Assembly (NCBI GenBank): GCA_000697355.1
Contig: JNEN01001214.1
Location: 124,001 to 188,000, forward strand
Direction of reading: 5' to 3'
Length of the DNA stretch: 64,000 nucleotides
Source: Syncephalastrum monosporum B8922
Taxonomy: Eukaryota > Mucoromycota > Mucoromycetes > Mucorales > Syncephalastraceae
Both the position numbers and the translations under genes were made by a program. The notes under the pieces are model-generated. The model saw nothing but the letters and a program-made list of their open reading frames with translations. It was not told the origin of the DNA and searched no databases. Every line of letters starts with the position of its first letter. Position 1 is the first letter of the stretch. Shown here piece after piece: positions 11,734 through 22,907 of the stretch.

Positions 11734-13107
11734 ATGAGTGGATCTTCGCCCCGATCGTCTGCACCTTCCACACCAGTGCCAATCACGTCTGGGATTGCGT
11801 TCAAGCGTCGCTATATTCCATACTTTACGCGACGGCAGCTCGCCACCCTCGCCAGCCTACGCCGATCCAACCGCAACACCGTCTCCAAAGAAGTCATGGC
11901 CCGCATGGCCTCATGCAAGTTTATTCAACAAGTGGGCAAAAAGCTCGGCTTGTACGTTCATAATAAGAAACGTGACGTGACAGACAATGTTGCTCATGCG
12001 GGTTGTATAGTCCACAGAACACAATCAGCACCGCCCAGTCCTTATACCACCGTTTCTTCCTTTTTTACTCTATCCGCGATTACCCTCCTCAGGTGAATTA
12101 TTACGAAGGATGATGACAAAAAGACGTATCCGTCTGACCATTTGAGCAGGAGATTAGCATCACCTGCATGCTGGTTGCCTCAAAAATCGAAGAAACGATC
12201 AAAAAACTCAAGGATATCATTGTCGCCGTGCATAGCGTACGATACCCAGATAGCAAAGAACTCGACCCAGAAAATGCAAGTCATTCTCTCTACCGCGTTC
12301 CTACTTGGCGCTGCTCACACATACAATGATTCTACACAGATATCAGAAGATCGACGGCGCAAAATTATCGGCTACGAAAAACTTCTCTTGGAGACGCTCT
12401 GCTTTGATTTCCAATTGCAGCATCCTTATGACTATATCGTCAAGTTCGTCAAATGGATCCAAGGTAATAACCATGGCACGATCATCCAACACGTCTTGAT
12501 AAAGGTTTCTCCTTTAGCCTATCAAGAATTAGACGGGAAACTGCTTGCTCAAAGAGCCTACATTATTGCTGTTGACAGGTAATTTTTTTTCTAAAAATTT
12601 GGTCCGCGATGCGTTTATTAATTGCCCAGAGTTAGCTATCGGACAGCATTGAGCGTCGAATACCCTGCACACACCATCGCAGCTGGCTGCATCTATTTGG
12701 CTTCCATGATGCTGACCCATGAAGGAGCCCCGTGTGAAATCGCGCCAGGGCAACACTGGGACCAGGTCTTTTGTTCTCGCATGGAAGATATTGAAGGTAT
12801 GCCACTCCTGCGTGACGTCTACCTATTTGACTTAACCGGAAGCGGATCAGACGTCTGTCAGCAAATCCTGGACATGTATATATATCAGCATAGCGACGAA
12901 AACGAACTCTACACCAAATTCAAGATCGAGTTGAATGCGCAAGCCGAACGACGAGGACCTGACCCCAATACGGACCACGTGACCGAGTCTGAAACGTCGT
13001 CTGGCATACGGCCATCGGATTGGGAAGCCAATGGGACCACCTCCCTCGAAGTCATTAATTCGAATCAGCACACTGTGTGCTACGATTTCTCGTGCGACGC
13101 GGCGTAG
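11734..13107 (+). CDS. CTK2: CTD kinase I beta subunit-like cyclin (Ctk2 / cyclin K type)
   Basis: Cyclin partner of the Ctk1/CDK12-type kinase that phosphorylates Ser2 of the RNA polymerase II CTD during elongation. The N-terminus is Ser/Pro-rich, followed by IPYFTRRQLATLASL. Cyclin box 1: CKFIQQVGKKLG, then PQNTISTAQSLYHRFFLFYS, EISITCMLVASKIEETIKK and KDIIVAVHSVRYP; the last is typical of Ctk2 rather than cyclin T. Then IIGYEKLLLETLCFDFQLQHPYDYIVKF, and cyclin box 2 with PAHTIAAGCIYLASMM. The tail is acidic and low in conservation. The intron at 12276-12339 is a GC-AG intron (AAAT/GCAAGT ... ACACAG), required to keep the frame. Other introns are about 12481-12515, 12581-12629 and two in the first half. 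The gene is divergent from GTR2 (168 bp between starts). Confidence 0.85.
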
Positions 13108-13422
13108 GACAGGACAGACGTGGCTGGTATGACATCTCCTATATCACACTGAAATCCCATTTCCCTTGCCCATCGTGCTTGGTTGCAGTTTTCCCACGAC
13201 ATGTATACAGTAAATAGAAAATATCTGAGAAACTGATACTTATGTATATGATGTATTATTGAATGGTGGCAAGAAGAGAAAGAAAGAGGGGATGGTCTGG
13301 AAAAAAACGATTCATGATAAGAGAACAAGGAGACGAGAGAGAGAGAGGGAGGGAGGGAGGAGGGAGGCAGAAGACAAATATTACAATGGAGAGGAGTGCA
13401 AGGAAAAATAAAAAAAAAGCAT
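13108..13422. other. convergent 3' intergenic region, CTK2 / indoleamine dioxygenase
   Basis: About 315 bp between two stop codons. It contains an AT-rich segment and a purine (GA/GGA) tract at roughly 13331-13367; it presumably holds both 3' UTRs. No gene seen. Confidence 0.6.
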
Positions 13423-15453
13423 CTATCGGGACGAGAACCAGTCTTTCCAGGAACGGGTCGTCGTCGTCGTGGTTGATGGTGTCGTGGTATCAGTCGCTGG
13501 GGATGACGCAGGAGAAGCTGACACGGATTTGCCAGGTAACAAGCGGGCATCAGCTGTCTCATCGCGCGACTGCTTCAGGAAGGGCAGGACGTTCGTACCG
13601 CCTGTGCCACGCACGACGCCCGTCTTGGGGTCCACATGCTTGGCGAGGCCGAGCTCGGGAAATAGGTGGCTGACTTTGTCTGATACGGAACCTTTTCTGA
13701 TACCCGGTGATGTCTCGAGCACAGTTTGGGGGTAGAGCACGTTGTGAGGCTGCTTCGTTGTGTCAGCCGTCACGGGAGACTCAGGGGATTCAGAAGCGGG
13801 TTGCTGCTTCTCGTGTGATTTCTCGATCGCAAAGCCGCCGTGGGCGATATTGGGACCCTTGCGAGCTTGGTTGACAATGTAAAGTGTGACGATCTGGACG
13901 TGTTTGTCGCGGAAACTCTTGAGCAGACCCAGGCAGGCATTGTAGGTATCAAGGATGGCAGCCTCGGTCGCGTCGAGGTCAGCCCGGTTGTCATCCAGAT
14001 GCATGACAAACGAGCGCATGTTGGACGCTACCTCGAGGTCCTCCAGGAACTCACGGTGCGGCCGGGGCATGTATTTACGCATCGCGCGCAAGAATGCATT
14101 GCGGTTCGTGCGCACAAAGGCGGTGGGCGTCGACCGCGAGGACTGCGCACCCTTGAGCTCGTCGGCAGGATTGGTCGTCGGCAACTGGGTGTAGCGGTCG
14201 TTTACGTTGGGCTTGAACATGGGCGGCTTCTCACCCGTGGGATAGTGCTCGACGCCGAACGCGACGTCCAGAGCTGCGATGAGACTGCTCTGTGCGGCGC
14301 TGCCGCCCGCATAACGTCTGTATTGTCGGAGGAGGCGCTCGCCTTCGGAAAGATGGCTCATGTCTGCGTACTCGTCCGTCTCGGCCGACCAGAGCGAGTC
14401 CACGCCCTCGTAAATCAAGCCAAAGGGAAGGCCGGCTTCGGCCATGTTTTCCCAGCCCGCAAGGTAAGGCCGGATCTTCCAGTAGAAGACGTAAGGATCA
14501 CATTTCTCGTACATGCGCTGCAGGACGTCGTTCATCGCCTCCAGGCCTTCGCGAATGACTGTCAGATGCTTGAGAACACCTTCCGTATCGTTGTTCTGGA
14601 TATCATGGATAGTCTCAACAATGGCACTGACACAGCGCGCACCTGCGCTTTCTATGCCGGTCGTCACAAGATAAAACCATGCCTCATCGAGCGAGCCTGA
14701 ATAGGTAGCAAGGGCAGCCAGATTGCTAAATAGAAACAAAAAGCACAGTGGTGTCAGCTTATCAGCTTTTTATTTTTTCCCACCCTCACGGGTGAGTGGT
14801 TTTCTTACCTGAGATCGGTCGGTCCATTGCGGTCCAGCAGTCTGTAGTTCCATAATACTACAGCAGCGTGACATACAACGGGGCACAAACCAAGGTGGTT
14901 GGCGACAGCGGACCATGGCACAGCCAGATTGGCAGGCAAGGTCTGATCGTGAGAAAATCATTCCAAAATTGGTAAATTATCCGTGATACCATTGTCAAAG
15001 AAGCTTTTTTTTTTCTCTCTTTTTCTTAAACTCACCTCTGAGGTTTTTTCGAGCTTACCCCACACATAACTGTGCGAGAGCATGCAAAGAATAAGGAATG
15101 CTCGTCTGTATTCTCGTACGTTCGTCAGACGGTTCGTCTCAAGGAGAGGCATCTTATTGCAGCAACAAAAAAAAAAAAAATAAAGATGGTGTTACAATCA
15201 AATGATGTCAATTTGATTTTCTTTTTTTTACTCCTGTTACCTTGTGGATGTTTTCGCGCAGTTTGCCCGCCAGGAGAAGACCATTGAAGTCTTCAAACAT
15301 GCTCTCCCATGGTTCATAGTAAGGGTCGGACAGTCTCCGCAAAGGTGGCTCGGTGGGCAGAAAACCCATGACGGGATCAATGTCATAATCTTGCAATGGA
15401 CGCATGGTGTGAATGGATGGCATGCTGGTGGAAGGAGAAACGGTATGCGGCAT
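13423..15453 (-). CDS. BNA2: indoleamine 2,3-dioxygenase (fungal IDO, Bna2-like)
   Basis: Heme dioxygenase that opens the indole ring of L-tryptophan to N-formylkynurenine, the first step of the kynurenine/de novo NAD route; cytosolic. Exons in transcript order lie near 15453-15240, 15155-15035, 14945-14810 and 14727-13423. Family signatures: DYDIDPVMGFLP, RAFLILCMLSHSYVWG, LGLCPVVCHAAVVLWNYRL, then WFYLVTTGIESAGARC, DPYVFYWKIRPYLAGW, PFGLIYEGVD, YAGGSAAQSSLI, FLRAMRKYMPRPHREFLEDL, and SFRDKHVQIVTLYIVNQARK, whose His is the expected heme ligand, followed by GTGGTNVLPFLKQSRDET. The C-terminal tail of about 30 residues is Ser/Thr-rich and beyond the catalytic fold. Length (about 600 aa) is larger than human IDO1, due to this tail and a Ser/Pro-rich insertion of about 70 residues between the heme-ligand and GTGGT regions. 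Start could alternatively be 30 nt downstream. Confidence 0.93.
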
Positions 15454-18139
15454 GAGGATGAAATAGAAAAGAAAAGAGAGAACGAAAAGAAGTGGGTTAA
15501 AACTGTGCGGACATCAGATGGACAGATAATCACGCAAAAAAAAAAAGACGATCAAGGCGGGGGCCAATGATATCTCGAACACAATCTATCGGATACCTCT
15601 GACAAATCCCAAAAAAAATGGTGTAGTCCTTTTGACTCTTGGATTTCCGAACTTCATCACCTTGCCGTTACCGTTGTCTCATTCCACATCGTGCTATATG
15701 CATGTCGAATATCCTCTGTTGAAACAAAAGCATCTGCAGTAGGTCCAACCCAGGCTTGCAGCTCCCCAGTCGCATGGCACCGGTCGGCCTTAACGCCGGT
15801 CGGCCGTCAGTACTCAGCCAGTGTCACCAATAACATTCTTGTCCGTACCCTGTGATGTCCCGTGTGTCTGCCCTGATAAACAGGTTCGAAATAACAGCAA
15901 ACCATGATCGTCCATCGATGACGACGAGAGATCGCCTAATGCATCTACTTGCAGAAGTGGCGCAGGGATGCTGCACGCCAAGCATGTATGGCTGGAATCA
16001 TTTGCAGAAAAGTGAAATGCATATAATGCCGTTTGTCACCATAGGCGGAAAACGTTGTATACGGTACGTAATTCGTCTTACTTGTTTAGAGCCAGGAAGG
16101 GTAAGGCTCATATCTGTTTACCTTATTCATCCTCTCTCTCTCCCTTATCTTGGTTTCTCAAGCACAAGTCTAGCAAATATAAAGAAAAGCACCAGCTCTA
16201 CCCTATTTGCAGGGAAAATGCCTATACATCTAATTTGAATGTACACGTAATTACGCTCCATAGCCTACAGAATGGCAATTTTATGCACGCAGGTTGCACT
16301 GACTGACAGATACACTCGTGAGGCGCCTTTCTGGTGACATCGCATCATATCATATGACACGTGGTGGCTTTAGTAAACTGTCTTTTTTCCCCGGACATCA
16401 CACTATACAATGTCATTTACTCCTTCTTCGCCCATAACCGGATGAAATATCCCACGGGTACACTACTTCATAGCGTCTGTAAATTATCATCATTTCCGCA
16501 GCAAGGGTAAGCCAGCAACTCGATTTTTCTCTTCTTTAAAAGGACATAAACCGAAATCAGTATGTATGATGAGAAGTGAACAGTGGCTGCTCGTCTGATA
16601 ACTTCACCATGGCATAAATGCCATGATGACAGTCAGAAATCTAACAGCGAACCTCATTAACTTGAACATCATGCTTTATACCATTCCGCTAACTCATACA
16701 CGGGTATCTTCTAGACGAGATGCGTAGGGATGAAGGTAGGTAGTGTATAGTGTTCTCCGTAGCGGCGCTTGGCACGCACTTGGTTCGGGGGCATCCGAGG
16801 CGATATATTGACCGACGGCTGTGCCACGAACCTGCAAAGCTGCTATTTCCCTGGCCGCTGGATGGTATATATATATATAGTCTATCCTGACCGTTTCACG
16901 GTAGTATCTTGTACGTCTGTATAGAATGAACCGAGGACAATGCACGACAAAGACTTTTCTTTAAACATTGACTGAATCTCATTATGCTACACTTCACGCT
17001 GCAAGTAACCATAATTCTGAAAGAATTCATAAAGATCATGCGTGAGCGCTGTCGGGTCTGAGTCTGCCACATTTTGACTAGGCAAAGTCAAAGTACCAAT
17101 AGAAACGGTTGATTTACCTTTATAATTGGAGTTTTAGATATTTGCAATACAAGAATCAATCAGATGTAAAAACTATATCCTCATCAATAGTAACACTTTT
17201 TGAAGTTTTATTCTTGTTAAAAGCGGCGAGATTCGCCGGGGTTCTTCGTCCAAGGGTGGTACTTAGCGTGTCATCACAATCTTACCTTCTTCGTCTACGC
17301 TTTGTTCACTTGAAATGATATCGCAGATTAGTAATATGCCTGCTACTCTCTCTCTCTCTCTCTCGCTCCCGCCCACCAGTGGATATGAGTCTAAATGCTT
17401 CACAATCTCTTTTTCGCCGATCCCTTGATATCACTTGTGGGAGCATGGCACCATGTGATTTGACGTAGTTCGATGTCTTGAACACCAAGCGTGGTATGCC
17501 GGTGTGTCTCATATTCATGTGAGCACTGGTCAAAATGGCAGAGTTATGCTTGATGTGTACGAGAAAGAGAAGGACGAGAGAAAAAAAAGTCAGTGGAGTT
17601 GTGTCTTTGTGGGTCATAAAAAAACAAAGAGAAATAATGTATTTCTTGAAATAAAAGTAGCTGATTATATTTTTTGATAGATAGGGCTGTCCCAACAGAG
17701 GCCATAGGAAATGGATTTGAAGATGTTGTTGAGTTAGATTGCCGTATATCATATATCGTATAAGGAAAGGGGATGTTTGAGATGCTTATGCTATTTTAGA
17801 AAGAGAGCAGTTCAGTGATGAACAAAAGGACTCAAAAGGGGTTGAGTGATGAAGCGCAAGATTTGTGTGAGGCAGGCTGCTGAGACTGAGCAGTCTCACA
17901 TAGGCTCAGTGAGGAAGGTAACAAAGGAAGAATTTTAGCTGAGGAAACGAGTAGAGGGGTCGTCCATGCCTGTTCGCCAGTACCTTTGGCAACGCTGGTG
18001 TAGGAGCGAGGGCCGGTTTTCCACTTTGGTGTGAGTACCGTAAGAAACGAAATGCTCTGTTCGGCTACAGAGCTACCGGGCAACTCCTGGGGGTTACTGG
18101 AGCGCTTGGAGTACTCCAGTACACGGTGCCTGGCTATAG
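15454..18139. other. gene-poor region
   Basis: About 2.7 kb without a recognised gene. The first few hundred bases are the promoter of the dioxygenase gene. A CT tract lies at 17347-17369. A repeated 10-mer (CCGGTCGGCC) occurs twice near 15780-15810. A perfect 7-bp-stem hairpin lies at 17881-17898. The minus strand between 17832 and 18083 is open for 83 codons, but its composition gives no family clue. Confidence 0.5.
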
Positions 18140-19579
18140 GTAGCGCGTATCACCGAAGTTCTTGTCTACGCCACCTTCGACGTGGCAAGCCTGCATGTGT
18201 TGTACGAGCTGCTCAAGAGCACACCCAATGTGAGACTGGTTTACCGGGTACCATATCCGCATGTTTTTTTTTTCTTATTTCTTTGTTCTTTTGTTCCCCT
18301 TTTTTCCTCTTCTCCCTCTTGCCCTTTTCCTCTCTTCTTACCCAGTTGGGACATTTTGTGTCCACTTCTTACCCTTTTTGAATACCTTTCCTCTTTTCGG
18401 TTATTTTTGACCACCCACTTTTTCAAAGGATGGATCTTTTTCTCTCCACCACATTCTCGGATGGATACATATTTTTGAACCAATCAAACCTTCCCTTCAC
18501 ATATATAATTTAGCAGTACTAGAAAAAGTATAAATACTTCGATAGTTTTTGTTCAAAAGAAGTCAGTCAACTGCAGATACACAAATACAACTCTACCTAT
18601 CTTATGCTTGAAGCTTATATTATCTTTTGCCTCCGTTGGAACAGCTTACTCCATCGACAAACACAAGCCGCTACTCTTTGTCTTTTCACATACACACGAG
18701 AGATGTAATATTTCTCTTGCCCTTTTTATTCTCAAACTTGTAACATTCAAGACGCACACTTTGAAATTTTTTCTTTTCTTTGTATTCCTTTACCTTTAAT
18801 TCTCTACACGCTAAACATAACCTGTGGTTTTCCTGATGCTCATTACAAACCTCTATCACACACACACGTTATACTTTTTTTTCTTTTCTACCTTTTCTAA
18901 AGATACCCAGGTTGCTACCACCCATCACCTCCTAGCCGCCGAAACCGACAAAGAGGACGCGGACAACCATTGGACCGAGCATATATACAAGGAAGACGAA
19001 GATGCAGCTCAGCTTACCGTTGTCGACCGACTTAATCAACTGAATGCCATTCAGCGGACATCGGCCGGCAGCGACACGCTCACTGTCGTCATCATTCCGC
19101 ACTTTTATGGTTCTCGGGGTGCTCGCCAGCTCAAGGCAATCCAGGTGTTCCTCGAGGACCATAAGTCGTACCTAATCATGATCAATCGCCTGGAGCCGGA
19201 GAAGCTCAAGCACTCCAGCTTGTACGAGCTTTTCCATAATGACCAGATTCGGCGCGTCCTCTGGTTCCTCGAGGAGAAGGACCACGCCTCTGTTGAGAAA
19301 TACTCTCGGCTTTGGTTTCGCATGGGACGACATTGAGCTCGCGTTTGCGCTTGCTTCAATGCAGCCCCCGTGCTGGCAACCCTTCAACGAGGTCACAAGA
19401 ACGTACCTCGCCGACAACCCGAATCTGCAGACATACAAATCTGCAAAATAGGAGTTCAGTCGGGTGAACCAGAGGTTCATCTCTGTTTGGGATCGGGAGC
19501 CGTTGAGAGAAAGCTCCATTAAATACAGTGCACTCGAGGACTGGACCCTTTTGAAGTTGTACCGTGCACTTTCAAAATA
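18140..19579 (+). pseudogene. decayed coding locus of unknown family (frameshift and in-frame stop)
   Basis: Two separate stretches look coding. The first, 18140-18247, is an exon-like 36 codons bounded by a TATAG acceptor and a GTACC donor (reads TEVLVYATFDVASLHVLYEL within it). The second, from about 18911, reads QVATTHHLLAAETDKEDADN, then TVVIIPHFYGSRGARQLKAI, NRLEPEKLKHSSLYELF and IRRVLWFLEEKDHA. Near 19290 the sensible reading jumps by one frame to LGFGFAWDDIELAFALASMQ and PCWQPFNEVTRTYL, then crosses a TAG at 19449-19451 and continues in frame (EFSRVNQRFISVWDREPL, EDWTLLKLYRALSK) to a TAA at about 19577. One frameshift plus one internal stop indicate a decayed gene, or less likely an unrecognised short intron. 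A TATAAATA-like box near 18530 suggests the second stretch may have had its own promoter. I do not recognise the protein; a mobile-element or expanded effector-like family is possible. Confidence 0.5.
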
Positions 19580-20229
19580 AATAAATAAAACAGCACATCG
19601 ACACAAATGTTTAGATAGCATACGCTTTACGCGGTTATAGTACATACACAGTCGCCTCTACATATTAGTAGCTTATACTATCGCTCTTGTCAGCACCAGC
19701 ACCAGCACCAGCATAGCACCAGTGCTGCTGTTACTGCCGTGGGATTTTATAATCTTGTTTCTTTTTTTTTTTTTTTGCGGCAATCAGGGGACCTAGGGCG
19801 TTGGCGACAGCCACGATTCGGCTTAGACAGGACCGATTCTGCCGACGAAAAGGCAGGCGCAAGCAGATAGCTATGTGAATCCTTATCCATCGAGAATCGA
19901 CTGCTCAGGAAACCATAACTGTCGCTGTGGAGAAGCGAGAGTGAGCTCCCCTATGTGATAGGGGCACGCCTTCAAACAATGAACTGATATTTAAATTGAG
20001 CGATTCGCTCATCGTTTACATCATTCTTCTTCCTTCTTCTTTCTTCTTTCTTCTTTTTCTGTTTTCTCTCTTTTACCATACACGCTCCTTCTTTCCAACC
20101 CAATTTGCCCGCACAACTGCTACTTATACTTCTTTTTGAATGGTCGACAAAGGGTACGAATGATACACTGACATACATATCGGATGGTTGCTCATTCTTA
20201 TTATGGCTTGTTTCAAACAATAGGAAGAA

Positions 20230-22508
20230 AAGTGCTCGAACTACCGACGAGGAACGGCACGAAAACAGCGATGCTGAAAATTCTCTCGATGAAACGTATC
20301 ATTATGATGTCGGTGTCGGTGACGACATCAATCTCGTATCTTATTACTCTTGTTCATCTTCGGATATCGCGACAGTGGGTGAGCCCAAAAGCGAGCGCGA
20401 CTTTACTCCCTGCCTTATGTGTCTGTTTGCATTACAAGTGACGCAACCTCGAAACTACGCCGGTTCCACTACGGTTTTCCAGTAGAAGCACCTGAGCCAC
20501 TAGACCCTGAAGCTCCACAAAATACCCAAGCTCCATTAACTCCTGGACCTCCGCCATCTGAAGTCCGATACGCGAGCGCTGTAGGCAGGCCGGCCATGAG
20601 GACGCGCGCACAAAAAAAAAGGTCCACACAACAAGAAATATGGGAGACAGGTATCCAGGTCGCCGAGAGACCATGTTTAGCAAAAAAGCGAGTTCCAGCG
20701 TCTCCGAATCGGCGCGTGAGGCTGCAAAACGGGGCCGTACAAAAGGCAAAGTCGAACGGGAGCGCAAGGTAAAGAAATCCAAAACACCGGCTTTCTCCCA
20801 CTGTGTAAATGCTGGCACCTACGACCCAGAAAGTCACCACAATTCTCCAACTCACCGTGTCTCTTCCACAACATCGAGTCTACTGATGGGCGTATGAAGA
20901 GACTGCTCGGCCCGGACTTCACGACTTCACCTCCAAGGTCGGGCTTGCCAGTGTTCTGGGCCTCGAGAATGCTGCACGTGATCGCCTTATGCAAGAAGCC
21001 AATCTTCTATCGGAGTACATTACAGAGCTTTGCCGGAACAGCATACGCGTTTGCGCGGTATTACCTGCTGCATAGACTCTCGACTCGCGAGCAAGATCCG
21101 CCGCTTGCAGTGATATTCTCACGGTACTTCTTCGTCGCTTGCATACAGCTGGTGAATGGATCGCCCTTTGTCCCGACCCAGAACACGGAAAAATTTCAGT
21201 TCGAGAACTACAAGACGTCTTCGCTGCTTACCGTCAACAAATCAACAATGACAAATCGTGCATGGTGGCACCGGAGCGGCGTCGACTATCTTACGCGCGC
21301 GCTCGAGGTTATTTTTGGCTTGAGTGATGAGGACTTCTTTTGTCAATTTGCTGACGGAGCGCTTCCGGCTCCCTTCCAGTGCAGTCTCTTGGAGAGCAAC
21401 GAGCACCCGGATCCGCAAGCAGCCAAGCACCTCGACATGTACGCATATGCCCGCTTCGCAGATCATGAAGGCCCTTGCAGTGTTTATTGATCGTCCCTTT
21501 TTCCACGATGGTGTCAGCTTAACAAGGAGCTTGTTCCATTTATGGATCGAACAAGCAGATGATAATGCAAAGGAGCCCCTGGACAACCTTTCACGCGCTG
21601 ACTTAGTGCCAGTCGCTATAATCAACGGTGGCCCATGAACGTTATGTCAATCTCGACAAAGAAAATCCAGATGGAACCATGGAAATACAAGCAACTATGG
21701 CTTCTGCTGCCGCAAGCAATGCGGACGACCGTGTAGAAGTAACCCACCAGCTTCGCCAAATGGCATGTATGCTACTTCGAAGGAGGAGTTATCATTTTAT
21801 TAACCTGTCCTTTAGTTTCGAGGAGTCATTTCGCAATCGCTTTCGGCAGCGGTATCAACATTGGTGGCCAAGTTAGCAAAGTTTGAAGCTAACGAATATG
21901 GCACTCTGCAAACATCAGTTACAGTTGCAACCGCAATACAAATACTTAGCAAAAGGCTCCAAGGAAAGTATAAAGCAGTTGATATGGATGATCAACGATC
22001 AAAAAGTGAACCGCAGAGTAGGTTCGCAAGACCTGATTTTGAAGATTCAAAACCATTATTCAAGAACAAATGCCTTGCCTTTTTCACGGTCGAAATTTTT
22101 TACCGAAGCGCCTCGAATGCGCGACTTTCGACTGAAGAGGGAGATGAACAAGTAACCAAGGCCTTGCTCATCCTGACATATACCATGGTATACACGTTTC
22201 ATATACTGGTCGAGACAATATGGTACATGTATTTTTGTATGTCGAGAGAATATGAACAAGATGCTCCAAAGAGAGACCTGGAGTTGTCCTCTTAATCAAA
22301 TTGGAGAAAGATATACGCGCAGCTCCTTGAAGGTCAGAGTATATCAGCAAGCATCGACTGGGAGGAAGTTTTTGCTTTACAGCAAGAAGTTGGGCGATTG
22401 CGTGGCGGAAACCGTGAAGGAGACCTAAACCTTGGAAACATGTTGACAGTCCATACATACGACAGTGATAATGATAGCACCAGTGACTATGAGGAAAGAG
22501 GAGAATAA
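20230..22508 (+). pseudogene. second decayed coding locus of unknown family (several frame shifts and stops)
   Basis: Coding-like protein switches frame repeatedly over 2.3 kb. Segments seen in order: RKKSARTTDEERHENSDAEN (about 20230); a Pro-rich/basic segment (PLTPGPPPSEVRYASAV, then AREAAKRGRTKGKVERERK); an intron-like GTAAAG-CCCAG at 20769-20830; DFTSKVGLASVLGLENAARD followed by RLMQEANLLSEYITELCR, ended by a TAG; GKISVRELQDVFAAYRQQIN; MKALAVFIDRPFFHDGVSL; VNLDKENPDGTMEI; an intron-like GTATGC-TTTAG at about 21768-21815 leading to FRGVISQSLSAAVSTLVAKL; and, after an internal TAA at 22293-22295, WRKIYAQLLEGQSISASID and an acidic tail ending DSDNDSTSDYEERGE with a stop at 22506-22508. Three or more frame changes plus two or more internal stops argue for a pseudogene, unless many unseen small introns exist. 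Family unknown. Confidence 0.45.
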
Positions 22509-22590
22509 GGAGAAGCTATATGAATGCAGAAGAAAATTCAAAAAATGAACGTAGCGCTTGGTGACTAGTCTAAAGACATCTTGGGGATGC

Positions 22591-22730
22591 AAAAGCAGCA
22601 TAAAGCAACAAAAGGCAACAATAGGCACCAAAAGGCTTCACAGAGGGTAAAAAAAAAAAAAAGGCGGCAAAAGGCAGCAAAAGGCAGCAAAAGGCAGCAA
22701 AAGGCGCCAAAAAGCATAAAAAGGCTGTTT
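22591..22730. repeat. 10-bp tandem repeat, consensus AAAGGCARCA
   Basis: About a dozen degenerate copies of a 10-nt unit (AAAGGCAACA, AAAGGCAGCA and variants), interrupted in the middle by a poly-A run at about 22650-22662. Four nearly perfect copies occupy 22663-22710. Related AAAAGGCTC units continue to about 22780. Directly readable; 10-bp phasing is regular. Confidence 0.9.
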
Positions 22731-22907
22731 TGAGCAGATGGTGGGATCAAGAGGTCAAAAAGGCTCAAAAAGGCTCCCAGTAACCATTTGGGCATCTACT
22801 GTTGTCTTTTAAAGCCCCAAAAGCCAGAAGTCAGCTCCCCAGCCATTTTTGCATTGTAAGGTCCCAAAATCAAAAAGCAAGAAACGATTTAGGATGTACT
22901 TGTATAT

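Noticed and set aside
13840..14700. 286-codon + strand frame opposite the indoleamine dioxygenase gene
   Set aside because: Antisense shadow of the conserved dioxygenase exon; no independent start context or motif.
15880..15900. tRNA B-box-like GGTTCGAAATA on the + strand
   Set aside because: No acceptor or D stem in the preceding 70 bases.
22591..22780. CRISPR-like array
   Set aside because: The 10-bp units are contiguous without unique spacers, and the genome is eukaryotic.
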